From positions 898,905 through 962,904 of the forward strand of contig NW_006766884.1 in assembly GCF_000275845.1 (NCBI RefSeq): DNA of 64,000 nucleotides. The letters run 5' to 3'. Positions 49,480-61,984 of this stretch are shown in pieces. Under the pieces are notes generated by a model. That model did no database searches. It had not been told where the DNA came from and saw only the letters and a program-made list of their open reading frames with translations. Numbering within the stretch: the stretch's first letter is position 1; the number at the start of each line of letters is the position of its first letter. This DNA is from Dichomitus squalens LYAD-421 SS1 (lineage: Eukaryota > Basidiomycota > Agaricomycetes > Polyporales > Polyporaceae). The position numbers and the translations under genes were made by a program.

Positions 49480-51725
49480 ATGAAGGGTTTCAAGATGAAG
49501 GTCAGCCAGGTCCGTCTCTCCGCTATCGCGCGCCCCGCTCACCTGAACTGTTCCGTGTATAGCTTGGTAGAAAGAATTCTACCGATTCTACCTCCTCAAA
49601 GAGCAAGGATCCCAAGGCCGCCGCCAATGCAGCCGCTGCAGCGGCTCCTCCGCCCCCGCCTCCAAATTCCGCTAAGCCTCTGCCCCCGCCGCAGGTCCCC
49701 GGCACTCATCTTTCCAACGCTAGCAATCACCAGCTTCCGGCAACCAACGGTTCCTCATCTGCTTCAGCTGCAGCTGCTCGTCTCAACGCCGCTGTCAACA
49801 CCACTGATCGCAGATACGTGAACCCAAGCGGGCCTGGTGTTGCGCCTCCCATTGTTGTTGTCAGCCCTGACGCTCCCTCGAACGAGGACAGACTTCCAGA
49901 GAATGGGCCTGTGACTCCTCCCCGCGTTGGCTCGCTTGCGACTCGGGGCCTTCGTCCTGCCCCCAAGGACACTATCCCAATTTCAGGCAAGCCTCCTCGC
50001 AAGCAACGGAGCAGCCGTTTTGTAGTCAATGAGAAGGTCGAAATTGAAAGGCTCCCAGCATTTAATGGTACGTATTGCTTCTCGCACGCTCACCGTCAGA
50101 GTTGGCTGGCCCTAATCTGTGTTATTCAGAAACTCCTGCAAGCGAACGCCCGCAACTCTTCATCAGGAAGCTGCATCAATGCGCCGTCGTCTTCGACTTT
50201 AACGATGCGAACTCGGAACTTAAGGGGAAGCAGATCAAGACTCAAACCCTGCACGAAATGTTGGAATATATCACGACCCAGCGCGGTGTGATTACGGAGA
50301 ATGTATACCCCGAGGTGGTCAAGATGGTGCGTCTTATCCACTACATGAGACAGGCTAAGTCACCGATGCTCCGAAGTTTGCCACCAATCTCTTCCGCTCT
50401 ATACCCCCTCCGGTGAACCCTACCGGAGACGCGTTCGACCCCGAAGAAGACGAGCCAGTCTTGGAGCTTGCGTGGCCGCACCTCAAGATTGTCTATGAGT
50501 TCTTCCTTCGATTTGTCGAGAGTCAAGACTTCAACACGAATCTGGCGAAGCGGTATATCGACCAGAACTTTGTCCTCAATCTGCTCGAGCTCTTTGACTC
50601 GGAGGACCCTCGGGAACGCGACTTCTTGAAGACGACGCTGCACCGGATATATGGCAAGTTCCTCAACCTGCGTGCGCCTATTCGGCGGAGCATCAACAAC
50701 GTCTTCTTCCATTTCATATACGAAACCGAGCGACACAACGGTATAGCCGAGCTACTCGAGATTCTCGGCTCCATCATCAACGGCTTCGCGCTTCCTCTCA
50801 AGGACGAGCACAAAACGTTCCTTATGCGCGTTCTCATCCCGCTGCACAAGGTCAAGAGCCTGTCAATGTATCATCCCCAGCTCGCGTACTGTGTTGTCCA
50901 ATTCCTCGAGAAAGACGCTGCACTGGCGGAGGAGGTGGTTATTGGTCTCTTGAAGTACTGGCCGAAGGTGAACTCACCGAAAGAGGTGATGTTCCTGAGC
51001 GAGATGGAGGAGGTTCTAGACGTGATCGATCCGGCAGAATTCCAAAAGATCCAGGAGCCCCTGTTCCACCAGCTCGCACGGTGCATCAACAGCCAGCACT
51101 TCCAGGTCGCGGAGCGTGCATTGATGTATTGGAACAACGAGTACATCGTAAACCTCATGAGCGACAACCTCTCGGTCATCCTTCCTATCGTCTTCCCCGC
51201 GCTATACACCAACTCACGGTCACATTGGAACCGGTGAGTGTGACAGATGACCTGATGGTGCGCCGTCAAACTCACCACGTTGCAGAACGATCCACGCATT
51301 GGTTTACAATGCCCTAAAGCTCTTTATGGAGATCAATCCCGATTTGTTCGACGAGGTCATGCAGCAGTACAAGCAACGCAAGCTCGAGTATGTATTCGCG
51401 CGCTTCACAATATCCTCGTTTCCCTCCTGACATCTGTCTCAGCGAGCGACAACATGCCGTTGCACGGTACGAGGAGTGGCAAAAGCTCCGGGAGCAAGCG
51501 CTCAGAAACTGTGGAGGCAAACTCCCCGAGGGCTACGTCGACGTCGAGCCGACACCACCTCCACCACCGGTGGAAGACTTCGACATCATGGACCTATCAA
51601 TCGACCTCAACGCGGTGTCGATCGACGCGGAGGCGCCGTTGGGCGAGCTGGACGAGTCTGGGATCGAGCGGGTGCCTATGGCAGACCCGGGGATGGATGT
51701 GCGTATCGTCGCCTCTGAGTCATGA
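49480..51725 (+). CDS. RTS1: PP2A regulatory subunit B56 (B'), Rts1/Par1 type
   Basis: Exons: 49480-49509, 49563-50067, 50130-50326, 50377-51233, 51286-51387, 51443-51725; 657 aa. Targets protein phosphatase 2A to substrates at kinetochores, spindle poles and bud-neck or septin-type sites. Residues 1 to about 175 are disordered (Ala/Pro runs, [19 protein letters not shown]). The B56 domain (about 180-590) is nearly complete and highly conserved: [95 protein letters not shown] and [12 protein letters not shown]. The tail is Pro-rich and acidic. Intron 1 could use GTCAGC at 49501 or GTCCGT at 49510; the latter fits the donor consensus better. The intron 50327-50376 ends in AAG, needed to give VVKMFATNLF. 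Confidence 0.95.
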
Positions 51726-52850
51726 GCAAGGTCCGAGAATTGCGGTATTGACGTAAGATGCCCCACTCTCCTGCGACGATCGATTATCTCTAGCGTCCGT
51801 TCCCCGAGGTCGGCCAGGAGCATTCTTCGCCAGGCGGACTGCACTCGCGGCGAAAGAGCGCATTACCCGGTACGCACCACATATTTCCGTGCGCTTGCTT
51901 TACCAGCTGTGGCTTATCGAGCGTATGCTATCCAGTGGACCCGACGGTCTTGCGAGATCTCCAGGCACATAAGAGTCTCGAAGACACCGTCGCACCACGC
52001 GGTCGTATCGCTGGAGAAGGATCTTGAGCTTTCCCCCTTCCCTTCCCGTTTATTGCGGCGAGACGGCGCCATCGGTTTCCATTCCACTTCGAACAGGACA
52101 GCAGTGCTTGACCCCGTCACGCCGGACGTTGTTGTTAGCGTTTATCAATCGTCTTCTCTACCTGCCTGCCTCCCCCACCTCACCTGCACTCGGATCCGAT
52201 CCCCCAGCCGCACTCCCACCACGCTTCACGATGCACACATATACAACCAGGCATACACCAATTCTCCGTCTGCTCTCCCGCGCTTCGCGCTGTTGCTACT
52301 ATTCTGTTGTTGTCCCACCCAACGCGGCCCCGTCCGATCGTGGGCCTGCGAAGATATATCCCTATACTCCTCCTTCATTGATATCTTCACCCCCGCGTGA
52401 TTATGCCTCCTGTCGGATGCGTGCGCGCGCGCTGTGTATGGGTGCGACGCTTACTCCGTTCCCTTTGCCATTTGCTGTCCATGGATCGCCTCGTCTCGTC
52501 TCGTCTATAACCGCGACCGTCTCTGTTCTCCCTTTTCCGCTACTATACATGGGAACCCCCGTAGTTTACCATCCTCGCGAATAAGCTGTCTATATGTACG
52601 TGCTTATGCACATACGTCGACAATAATGCAGCGCGTGAGATATTGCCGTTGAAGCGGTCGCAGTATTGCGTGACGGGCAGCGTTACCGTGGTCTGACACG
52701 CGTATGTCACGGGTGACAGCACGCGTTGATTGCGGGGTGGCTGAGACTCGGACGCGTCCGCCGTCGACGACGAACTCTGACACGCTTTCGACCTCCTCCT
52801 GAATCCTTCTTCCTACCACATTACGCTTGTGCAACCTACGTTGCGCTTTC
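51726..52850. other. Intergenic, RTS1 3' region and PRI2 promoter
   Basis: 1,125 bp. The overlapping plus-strand frames (51909-52400 and 52024-52584) are Pro/Ser/Arg-rich and resemble no family; I treat them as chance. No repeat or RNA gene was seen. Confidence 0.5.
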
Positions 52851-54661
52851 ATGATATCACGGAGGGAACTACAGGCTACCTCGAAAGATGCCAAACCCGG
52901 AGTCGTTCAGACCCACTCCAAGTACCCCTTCCGTCTCAACTTGTTCGTACACGACGCGTATTCGTGGTATTGTGATTCGAGCTGAGGATAGCTGTACTAC
53001 AGCTATGACAGACCACCTGTCGAGGAGATCACCATCGAGCAATTCGAGACCGCCGCGCTCGACAGGCTACGCGTCCTTGCGGAGATCGAGTCGTGCTTCG
53101 CGCGGAACAGGACGTTCGAAGAGATGGGGAAGGTCATAGTGGGCATATGGGACAAGTATCTTCCTCTGCACAGTAGCACGGCACATCTGGAGAGGCTCGA
53201 GGAGGAGCGGAGAAAAGACCACATCGGACACTTCGTCCTTCGACTTGCATTCTGTCGATCGTGCGTGGCCTAAGTCTGGTGTACGTCGTCGACCTTACGT
53301 GTGTACTGATCTGCGCCCGCCGCCGCAGGGAGGACCTTCGGAGGCGCTTCGTAAAAGCGGAGACGACGTTGTTCAAGCTGAGGTATCAGTCGGACGACCA
53401 CAATGAGAGGGAGAAATTCCTGAAGTCGAGGGACTTCGATTGGGTAGTGGTGTGTAGCAGTGCTAGTTTGTTTCATTGCCCTTAGCCCCTGACATGATGT
53501 TAGGCATCGCCCGAGGAAATTCAAGACCTCATAACCCCAACAAGCTATGACCCTGCGAGCAAGTCAAGCACGTACTACAAGGTCAAGTGGACGCGAGTAC
53601 CGGATTTGGTGGAGAAGAGGAAGGTCGTTTTGAAGGGCGGCATGGCTTACGTCCCTGCCGCGGAGCAAGCGAGTATCGTCTATCAAGAGTTCCAAAGACA
53701 CCTTGAGAAGGACCTAGAGGTATGTACCTATGAGGACTTATCCTTTCCCCTGACCTCTCACCCTGCATACAGGCGACAGCAAAGGCCCTTCCTAGACTGG
53801 ACGAAGACACCCGCCTGATACCCATCCTTGATAATCTGTCCAAGGGCTTCCAGGCTGGAATCTCATCAGAATGGGCAGGCAAGACCGAGGGCCAGGAAGG
53901 ATTGACGGCAGACATGATCGACGAAATGGCATACAAGCACTACCCGGCATGTATGCGCAACCTGCACATGGCCCTGAGGCGAGACAAGCACTTGAAGCAT
54001 TTCGGACGCTTACAGTACGGCTTGTTCTTGAAGGTACGCTGATCGGCCTGCACGCAATCCAGGTTATCGCTGATGGGTTTCGGGTGCCAGGTTCTAGGCT
54101 TGTCGATAGACGAGGCCCTCGCGTTTTGGCGGAAGGCGTTCAGCACGATGCAGGACGACAAATTCAACAAGGAGTACCGGTACAACATCCGGCACTCGTA
54201 CGGTCTAGAGGGCAAACGTGCAAATTACGCCGCGATGAGGTCCGTACAACGCACTTCTACCCACGATGACCAGCGTCCTTACGTCCCAACCTGACCGCCC
54301 CCTCGTCGTGTACAGCTGCCAGCAGATCCTCATGTCTCACGAGCCCGGCTCAGGCGACTCGCACGGATGCCCGTACCGGCACTTCTCCGCAGACAACCTG
54401 CAGTCCGCGCTGCTGACGATGTACAGCGACCACGGGCTGACGTCGCAGGACATGCCCGAGATCATGCACATGGTCAAGCAGAAGCACTACCACGTCGCGT
54501 GCACGCGCGTCTTCGAGATCACGCATGCGCACCAGGGCGTGAAGAAGGGCGAGGGCGTCGGTGGGGGCGAGAGCGTCACGCACCCGAACCAGTACGCGGC
54601 GCGGAGCCGCGAGCTGGAGAAGAAGGAGAACGGGGATGGGGACGTGGTCATGCAGGGTTAG
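52851..54661 (+). CDS. PRI2: DNA primase large subunit (Pri2, Fe-S protein)
   Basis: Exons: 52851-52942, 53003-53260, 53329-53449, 53504-53719, 53773-54033, 54091-54239, 54316-54661; 480 aa. Partner of Pri1 in the Pol alpha-primase complex; coordinates RNA primer synthesis and handover. The N-terminus has KYPFRLNFYDRPPVEEITIEQFE. The C-terminal Fe-S domain keeps all four cluster cysteines known from human PRIM2: YPACMRNLH, SCQQILMSH, GDSHGCPYRHF and HVACTRVFEITH. A Gly-rich, charged tail of about 50 residues follows. The ATG at 52851 gives MISRRELQATSKD before the conserved start; an extra 5' exon is possible because some homologues begin further upstream. Expected length is about 480-530 aa. 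Confidence 0.94.
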
Positions 54662-55059
54662 TCAAGCCACTATAGGTGTGATGGCCGCTTTCACATGGCC
54701 CGCGCCCGTGGCAGGTGTTCTTGAGGTCGTCGATACGCGGTCGTTGTTGTTGTTCCGTGCTGTGCCCTTCTCTGTCGTTGTATTACGCTACATATGTGTG
54801 CTGTATCGTTATCCATCCACTCCTAGATCTCTCCTTCGTTCGTCTGATGCTAGGACATCGAGGAAACCGTGTGTGGAGTCGTGTAATGAGGCTCGACCCT
54901 AACCCTCAGCGCCTCGTGCTCGCGTGACGACATTAGCTGCGTGCCTTGTGGTGGCACCTCTCCCGACTGCACTTCCTCCTCCCGCAGCCCATCTCTTCTC
55001 TCTCCTCGTCCCCCCACGCCCGGCATCATACGTCTGTTTACTACGACCACTAACACGCA
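54662..55059. other. Intergenic, PRI2 3' region and CHO1 promoter
   Basis: 398 bp between two plus-strand genes. Nothing recognisable beyond 3' and 5' untranslated sequence. No UASINO-like motif (CATGTGAAAT) was found. Confidence 0.5.
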
Positions 55060-56012
55060 ATGAGCAAACGAAGAGGCACCAACGACGGCCCCGTGAATGG
55101 CGGCGGGGACACTCCATTAGTCCCGTCCGCGGCCCTCCAACAATACCGCGACACCGAAGGTCACTTCTCGCTTGTCCGGTACGTCTTTCTCTCTCTATAC
55201 CGATGTGCCACTGGCTCCCAGGGATGGTGAGAGCCTGTCGTCATGTCACTGACTTGCTCCCGCGTCCTGCAGGAACTTCCGTCTCGCGGACCTCGTCACC
55301 ATCGCTAACGGCATATGCGGCTCATTCTCGGTATTCATGTCCGCCAAATACCTCCTCACGAATAAGGAAGACCATCTGTGGTCCGCGCTCGCATTCCCAC
55401 TCGCGGGCCTCATCTTCGACTTCCTCGACGGCAAGGTCGCGCGGTGGCGGAAGGAGACGAGCATGCTCGGTCAGGAGCTCGACTCGCTTGCCGACCTGGT
55501 GCGTCCCCGCCCTCTGCGTTCTGTACATCCATTTCGTTCTCACTCTTTCCACTCTTTCCCTTATGCCGCTCAATGTTCTTACTTCCCTACTGCCCTTGCT
55601 ACCCGAACCCCGCCGAACGCGGCAGATCTCGTTCGGCGTTGCCCCCGCCCTGCTCGCGTTCGCCGTCGGCTTCCGGACGTACCTCGACACAGTTATCCTC
55701 ACCGGTTTCATCTGCTGTGGGCTCGCGCGCCTCGCGCGCTTCAACGCGACCGTCGCGCTCGTCCCCAAGGACGCCAAAGGCAAGGCCGCGTACTTCGAGG
55801 GCCTCCCGATCCCCTCCTCGCTCGCGCTTGTCGGTCTCCTCACCTATTGGACTAAGCAGGGCTGGATCGCGGGCAAGGAGGGCCTGCCGCTGGGAACAAT
55901 CACCCTGTGGGGCCACCCGGGGGGCGATGGCGACCTGCACGTGTTCAGCATCGTGTTTGGGCTGTGGGCGGCGGCGATGGTGAGCAAGACGCTGCGGGTG
56001 CCGAAGCTGTGA
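55060..56012 (+). CDS. CHO1: CDP-diacylglycerol--serine O-phosphatidyltransferase (phosphatidylserine synthase)
   Basis: Exons: 55060-55178, 55273-55498, 55626-56012; 243 aa. Makes phosphatidylserine from CDP-DAG and serine in the ER. The CDP-alcohol phosphatidyltransferase signature D-G-x2-A-R-x8-G-x3-D-x3-D is complete across DGKVARW...LGQELDSLAD. The preceding RLADLVTIANGICGSFSVF and following ISFGVAPALLAFAVGF, CCGLARLARFNAT and YFEGLPIPSSLAL are typical of PssA/Cho1. Six or so hydrophobic segments are visible. Intron 2 (127 bp) separates the last catalytic Asp from ISFGVAPA. No signal peptide. The start at 55060 is the first ATG in the conserved frame. Confidence 0.94.
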
Positions 56013-56399
56013 CGCGAGTGCTTTTGGAAGTTTGAGGGGGCGGTCCAGGACTTCAGGCTGGGAAAATCTCCTAAGTGGACGGCTGGGATGTTGTCTCGCT
56101 GCGCACGCTTTGGATACGTTACGGACATGAGTTACGACCCCGCGATGACATACTCTAGCTTGTATCGGAATAACTACTTGTTTAGACTGCTGGCTCAACC
56201 CGGTAGGCCTGCACGGATGCTACGCACGGACTTTGCAACTAGTTGTGACTCGACAGTCTGAACTGAGTACATACTGTGCTTGCGGAGTGATTGCGCGAGC
56301 GTGGGAGAACTGTTTTGGTATGGGTCAGGCGCGTCGCGACGCGGTGTAATCGACGCGTCTCGCTTCTCCCCCCGCGCCTTGTCCCAAGCACTCTGCACC
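56013..56399. other. Intergenic, CHO1 3' region and NSE1 promoter
   Basis: 387 bp between two plus-strand genes. No additional feature was recognised. Confidence 0.55.
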
Positions 56400-57777
56400 A
56401 TGCCGGTCTCCTCCAACGACGTCCAGCGACTGTTCCTGCAGGCAATCCTCTCGCGACGCATCCTCTCGCAGAAGCTCGCCGCGAAAATCTGGGAGAAATG
56501 CATTGATGCGGTCAAAGGTGCGCCTTTCAGCCACTCGCGCATTATCGCGCCCGCCCCTTGTTTGGTGCTGACACCGATTCTTTATGCATTCCACAAGCGG
56601 CCAACGACACTCTAGATATCCAGTATCGCGCAGACAGGAACTCGTGGGACAACTTCGTTACGAGCATCAATGACGCGTTAAACCCTCTGGACCTGGAGTT
56701 TGCGCATCTGCACGACGAAGTGACCGGGCAGGAGGTGTATGCTGTGGTATGTCTCAGACCTTCCGCTCATGTAGCGATTAACACCGACACCGAATGGCGC
56801 AGGTGAATCGGAAGGGCGACGAGATCGCCCAGATGGCGACCGACTACAGCGCCCTGGAAATCGCCTACTTCAAAGCTGTGGTACGCCTCCTAGCATACGT
56901 GAAGGCACGCGTTTTGACAATGCGCTCACCGAACGTCGTCTTTCCCCCAGCTGGAACAAATCATGCTCGCACCCAATGAATCGTTCTGCGTCTCCTCTCT
57001 CGCCGCCCTCCGCGAGGTGAACTCGTTGAAGTCGAATATGACAAAGTCACAAGCCGAGGCCACGCTCCACAGCTTCGTGGCCAAAGGCTGGCTAGTGAAG
57101 AGCAGGTACGCATGCGTCTCCTCGACACCTCGCGCTTGTACACCATCATCTAACGGGAAATACCCACACAGGCGGGGCCGCTACTCCCTCTCGACGCGCA
57201 CGATTCTCGAGCTCCAGACGTACCTCCGGACGACGTACGAGAGCGACATCATCGAGTGCACCATCTGCATGGAGGTCAGTCGCACCCGCCTCCTGCTCAC
57301 GCTTCCCCCGCTCAATCGCCGCGCCTCCCTCCACAGCTCGTCACCCGCGGTGTGGGCTGCCCGACGCCCCAATGCAAGACCCGCCTGCACAACCACTGCT
57401 TCGCCAACTACCGCCGGCGGAACAACGCCTGCCCGACGTGCAAGGAGGCCTGGTCGGAGGGGAACGGCGCCAAGCTCCGCCCCGTCGGCGAGGCGGCCTT
57501 CAAGGAGGGCCAGGACCAGGGCAGGCGGCGGGCGCGCAGGAAGTCCACCGAGGAGCAGGAGGACGGCGACGAAGAAGGGGAGCATGACGCCTCTCAGGAG
57601 CAGGACGACGATGCGATGAACGGGGAGCCCGACCCGTCTCAGAGCCAGGGTGTGCCGCCCCAGACGCAGCCGAACGGCAGGGGCAAAGGCAAGAGGCGAG
57701 CGGTATTAGAGGAGGTCGAGGACGATGGCACTCCGTCGCCCAGGACGCAGCCGCGTAGGTCCTCCCGTCGAGGCTGA
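56400..57777 (+). CDS. NSE1: Nse1, RING-type subunit of the SMC5/6 complex
   Basis: Exons: 56400-56517, 56598-56746, 56803-56880, 56951-57105, 57172-57274, 57337-57777; 347 aa. Nse1 pairs with Nse3 and gives ubiquitin-ligase activity to the SMC5/6 repair complex. The N-terminal winged-helix half begins DVQRLFLQAILSRRIL, the family's opening helix, and continues through YALEIAYFKAV-like sequence and SQAEATLHSFVAKGWL. The RING-CH type finger (about 196-243) has CTIC, then GC...QCK, H-x-HC and CPTC. After it comes a 105-residue charged tail, acidic then basic (RKSTEEQEDGDEEGE, ending RRSSRRG), that is not in the human or yeast proteins as I know them. The intron 56518-56597 ends in AAG. Confidence 0.92.
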
Positions 57778-57940
57778 TGGGAACGACGCGATGCGGTCGC
57801 TGTACCCTCTGCTTACATGTTCTTGCCACCCAGCTTCAGACATCGGTGCCTCACGGACCGCACGTTTTCCCACTGTACACCACGAGGATCTATTATATGA
57901 TATATGTAGTATTGAAATATACGTCCCCTCTAAAACGTTA

Positions 57941-60900
57941 CTAGCGACGTGCAGCTGCATCAAATATTCCAGTGCTTGCGCTTGGGGCCGTATTTGGTTG
58001 AGCAGGGGTTGTCGGCGTCGGGACAGCGGGTGTCACGACGCCCGGCTCGAGCTTGGTCTCCGAGGGGCTGACCTCCAGCGGAGGGAGGGTGAATCCGAAG
58101 CGACCCTTTCCCCAGACCTGCTTCCTCTTCGCCTTGCGACCCTCGCCGAACTCATCATTCCATTTTCGCAGCTCCGCAAGGCTGCCTAGAGACTCCGATG
58201 CGGAGGGCGTGATCTCCTTGAGAGCCTGTTCAAAGTTCCGCCATGCCAGGGAGCGAGAATGGGGCACATCGGACGGGGATGTGTTATCTTGGGAAGCTGA
58301 TGCAGGATCCGAGTCCAGGTTAGATGTGGAGGTGGATGTAGCCGCTGGCTCTTCGGTAGGTTTCTCCTCGGTCGTCGCCTTGTCCTCGGCTACACCGAAC
58401 GAGCCCTGCTGCTCGCCAACGGTACGGGGGTTCGGGGTCGCCTTGACCTTATCTCCCTCAGGCTTAGCCTCGGTAGAAGACGACGAAGATGAAGCAGATG
58501 GCCGCCACGGTACCGTCACGCGTTCCTTGACCGCGTCCAGAGCGGCGCTGACACACAAGTCTACGGTCAGAAGCACATGTCTATATCAGAAACCCCCGAA
58601 CCCAAACAGGAAGCGCTGCGGAGAAGTACTGACGCTTTAGGTCGGACCCGGAAAAACTTTCGGTCTTCTTTGCCAGCTGCTTGAGGTCAACGTCGACAGC
58701 AAGCGTCTCGTCGCGGAGCAAGATCTTCAAAATCTCTGCATATGGAGGATGGTTTAATGTGTATGTCAGCGAAGGTTCTGACAGGCACATCGAAGGGCCT
58801 GAACGGCGACGAGGAAATAGGGACAAAAGGACATGGAGCATGCACCCACCTTCGCGCTCCTTCTCGCCTGGCAAGTCCACGAGGAGACGGCGAGGCAGAC
58901 GTCGGAGAACTGCATCGTCGAGATCGAACGGTCGATTGGTTGCGCCAATCACAATTACGTTGCTTTCCTTGTTCGTCTTCAGTCCATCCATCTCCTGCAT
59001 GAACTCCGTGATGACACCACGGTGGGCGAGGGAGTTACCGGATTCCCGGGACAGACGTGCACCAAACAAGGCATCGAGCTCGTCAATGAACACGACGCAC
59101 GGAGACAGTCGACGGGCAAGCGAGAACACCGCACGGACAAGCTTCTCACCCTCTCCAACATACTGCAGGGAGACCGTCAGATGTTGCGGCAGGAGTTGCG
59201 AGCGAAGACGGGATATATCGTACCATGTCCATGATGTCCGAGGGCGAAACGACGAGCATCCTACAACCGGCTTCCTTGGCAAGAGCCCGAACCGCCAACG
59301 TCTTGCCGGTGCCCGGGGGCCCGAACAGAAGACAGCCAGTCATGCTATGTTCCTTAAGGATGCCGTGCTGGAACGCCCCGGGATGCAACAGCGGCAGGGA
59401 CACGATCGTGCGTATTGAATCAATTGTATGAGGTGGGAGATGCACCTGATTGAACGTGGTGCTAATGGACGCTAAAAAGATTCTAGCGGTTAAGTTCGGC
59501 CAATTCGGCATCCAACAAGCGCAAGACGTACCGGTGTCGACGATACAGCCCAATAACCGCTGTTCGTGCTCCTCCAAATCCGGGTTTCGCCTTAACTTCT
59601 CGATTATCTCATCCACATCTGCCTCCTCGTCCGCACCGGTCCGCTCTCCTTCCTCGCTCTCGCGGGGAAGCTTCCCGGACGGTTGAAAGGTGAACAGATT
59701 CTTCCACATGTCCTGCGTGGACCTATCAGCGGCCCAAGCGTCAAACACCGCCGACCACGGGATGGGCGTGGGGTCAAGCGAACGGTTCGTCGGAAGGTAG
59801 GCCTGACTGGCGGCCATGACGCTCCCCACCGCCCTATCAGCGACTCGCTGTACGTTTGGCCACACTTCAACCGTGTCCCCCCAGTGCTCCCATAGTTGGA
59901 GCCGTGTCTTGTCCTGCTCGCCGCCCTCTGATGGCTCCTCCGCCACCTCCGGGATGTCCTCCAGCTCGCCGAGCACGCCGCCGACTCGCGCGACGCCCAT
60001 GCGCATGACAAGCTGATTGATCTCCCTACGCCTCGCGACCCGCACGTCCCGCTCCTGCTGGATGTTGCGCAGGGTGGGGCAGACGAGGATGGTCCGGAAA
60101 AATCCCAGGCGGTTATCTGACTCTGGGCTGCCGTGGTTGCGCCCTGCCAGCACGCGAGAGAACGCAGAGCCCAAGAGGGGGGGGAGCCCTGAGAAGCCCT
60201 CCTGGCCCAGAACGACAACATTAGGGCGTCCCTTGGAATCCTCGCCTTCCGTGCTCTCTTCGCTAGCCGAGAATAGGCGAGGCAGGTCCTCTGAGCTGCC
60301 TCGTGCCCATCGCTTTAACCTCCGCTGCGTTCGCTTCTCGCGTGCCTTCTCGCTGCTGGCATCTTCCCCGTACTCGTTCTGTAACTTGGCAGCGGCACTT
60401 GAGGCGGCGGGAGCAGTCGCGGGAGAACGAGGAGATGAGGACATCATATGAAGGCTCGGTGGTGGGGCATGAGATGGTGTCTCGGGAACCACATAAGACG
60501 GGCTGATGCCAAAGACGATGACAGTAGGATTCAGCACCGGAGAGCTAGGACGCAGCATCGGGCCTTGTCGCCGTTGTCGAACGGCTGCCAGCAGAGCAGG
60601 GTACCAGACAGACGAGGAGGCCGCCAGTGTAGGATAGTCTTTGATATAGATTAGTCGTGGTCGTCTGACTGGAGTGGACGATGACTCGTCCGCCTCAGCA
60701 GGACGTGGGGCGGCGACGTTGATGACATCGTCGAAGAATGCCTTCGTCTTTGACATAGGGGTGGCCCGTGCAGCGGGCTCTAGCAATCGGCTAGATCGCC
60801 TTGGGACTGTGGCCATTACGTGAACGGTCATAGGGGACACGAAGAACGGTGAGGAGGGCTCTTCATCGTCTTCCTCGGCCTCCCGAGACGAGTCTGAACG

Positions 60901-61702
60901 CAGGGGACCCCTTGAGAGCGAAAATGAGAATTGCAGCGGGTTATTAGGTAACTGCAGCGCGGACGCAGCTGTAGTAAGAAAGGGCGTATGAGTGATGCAT
61001 CCTGATACGTTGTGCATGAAACGTACCTTTACCGAATTGTCCACACTCGCCGGCAGCCAGCTGGACTGCGTCCAAGACGACCACATCCGCATTCGTCTGG
61101 CGCGCCATCACCCTCACCATCTCGTCAAGGTATAGATCTCCGCCCTCTATTGGTGTATACAAGGCAAGCGTAGGCTCGACCAGAGGACCCTTTCCAGAGG
61201 AATACGTCGCTCGATGCTGCGTCTGCGGGTGCAGCGCGATGTGCAGGTTATGCAATGCCTCATTGAATACTTCCGGCGGCGGAAGCAGAGAACTATGAGA
61301 AGGCGGAGAAGGCGGAGAAGAGCCTTCCGGGGCGGCTTCTGGAGTCCATAGGATATCGAGGCCAGAAGGTAGAGGAACGGAATCTACAGTCTCCTTAGCT
61401 GCAGACACTCGGGTTCGGCGTTTCGGCTTCTCCTCCGGGTCCTCTGACGGTGGCGGCTCTGCAGCATTTGGCGGAGGCTCAGTCGGGGCTGGGGGTGAAC
61501 TAGGAGGTTCTGGTAATTCCTGTGTAGGGGTCGTCTCGGAGGAGATAGCACGTCTCGAGAGGCGGGGAGCGGTGGACTGGGACGGAGCACGGTCTTTCCG
61601 AGGATAGCGGAGACTGTGAGTGGAGGAAAGTTGTGCACGGGGGTTACTTGGCAAGGATTTCACCAGAAACCGTGTCCGACGAGCAAGCAGATGAGACCGC
61701 AT
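57941..61702 (-). CDS. Mitochondrial AAA ATPase, Msp1/ATAD1-like C-terminal domain
   Basis: Exons: 61702-61027, 60968-59532, 59471-59224, 59162-58850, 58735-58634, 58560-57941; 1,131 aa. The N-terminus (MRSHLLARRTRFLVKSLPS) is Arg-rich with no acids, a likely mitochondrial presequence, followed by a Pro/Glu-rich linker. The C-terminal AAA domain (about 720-945) has the Msp1-like lead TIVSLPLLHPGAF, Walker A GPPGTGKT, pore-loop YVGEGEK, Walker B VVFIDELDALF, sensor 1 VIVIGATNRP and arginine-finger region DAVLRRLPRR, so it should be an active ATPase. Upstream, about 180-385, is a sequence with AAA-like order but no Walker A, probably a degenerate first AAA module. The last about 175 residues are a Ser/Thr/Pro-rich tail with a short helix (SLAWRNFEQALKEITPS), as in p97/Msp1-type C-termini. 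Substrate unknown; membrane-protein extraction is the family role. Confidence 0.88.
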
Positions 61703-61984
61703 CCAAATAGAAAACCCAGAGGACCACCGAACAAATGGCGAGGAGGAAGAAAGGGTACAAGTACACAGCGCAGACTCGACCCAGCAGAAGTATTAGACGC
61801 CCACACATGCCTGACAAGACTTCCATGTAAGATTGCGTTGACGCTCACGCAGCTGTGGCGATTAACGTTCCAATATTATAGATTACCGACATATACTAAG
61901 GCGCGATTTCGTGGAAGTCTCTATGATGGAGTGCCATAGGAAGTGTAGAGGAGTATCCGAAACAGCATAGCGTAGAGCGCGTTG

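Noticed and set aside
52024..52584. 186-codon open frame between RTS1 and PRI2
   Set aside because: Pro/Ser/Arg-rich without any family similarity or intron support; overlaps another equally weak frame.
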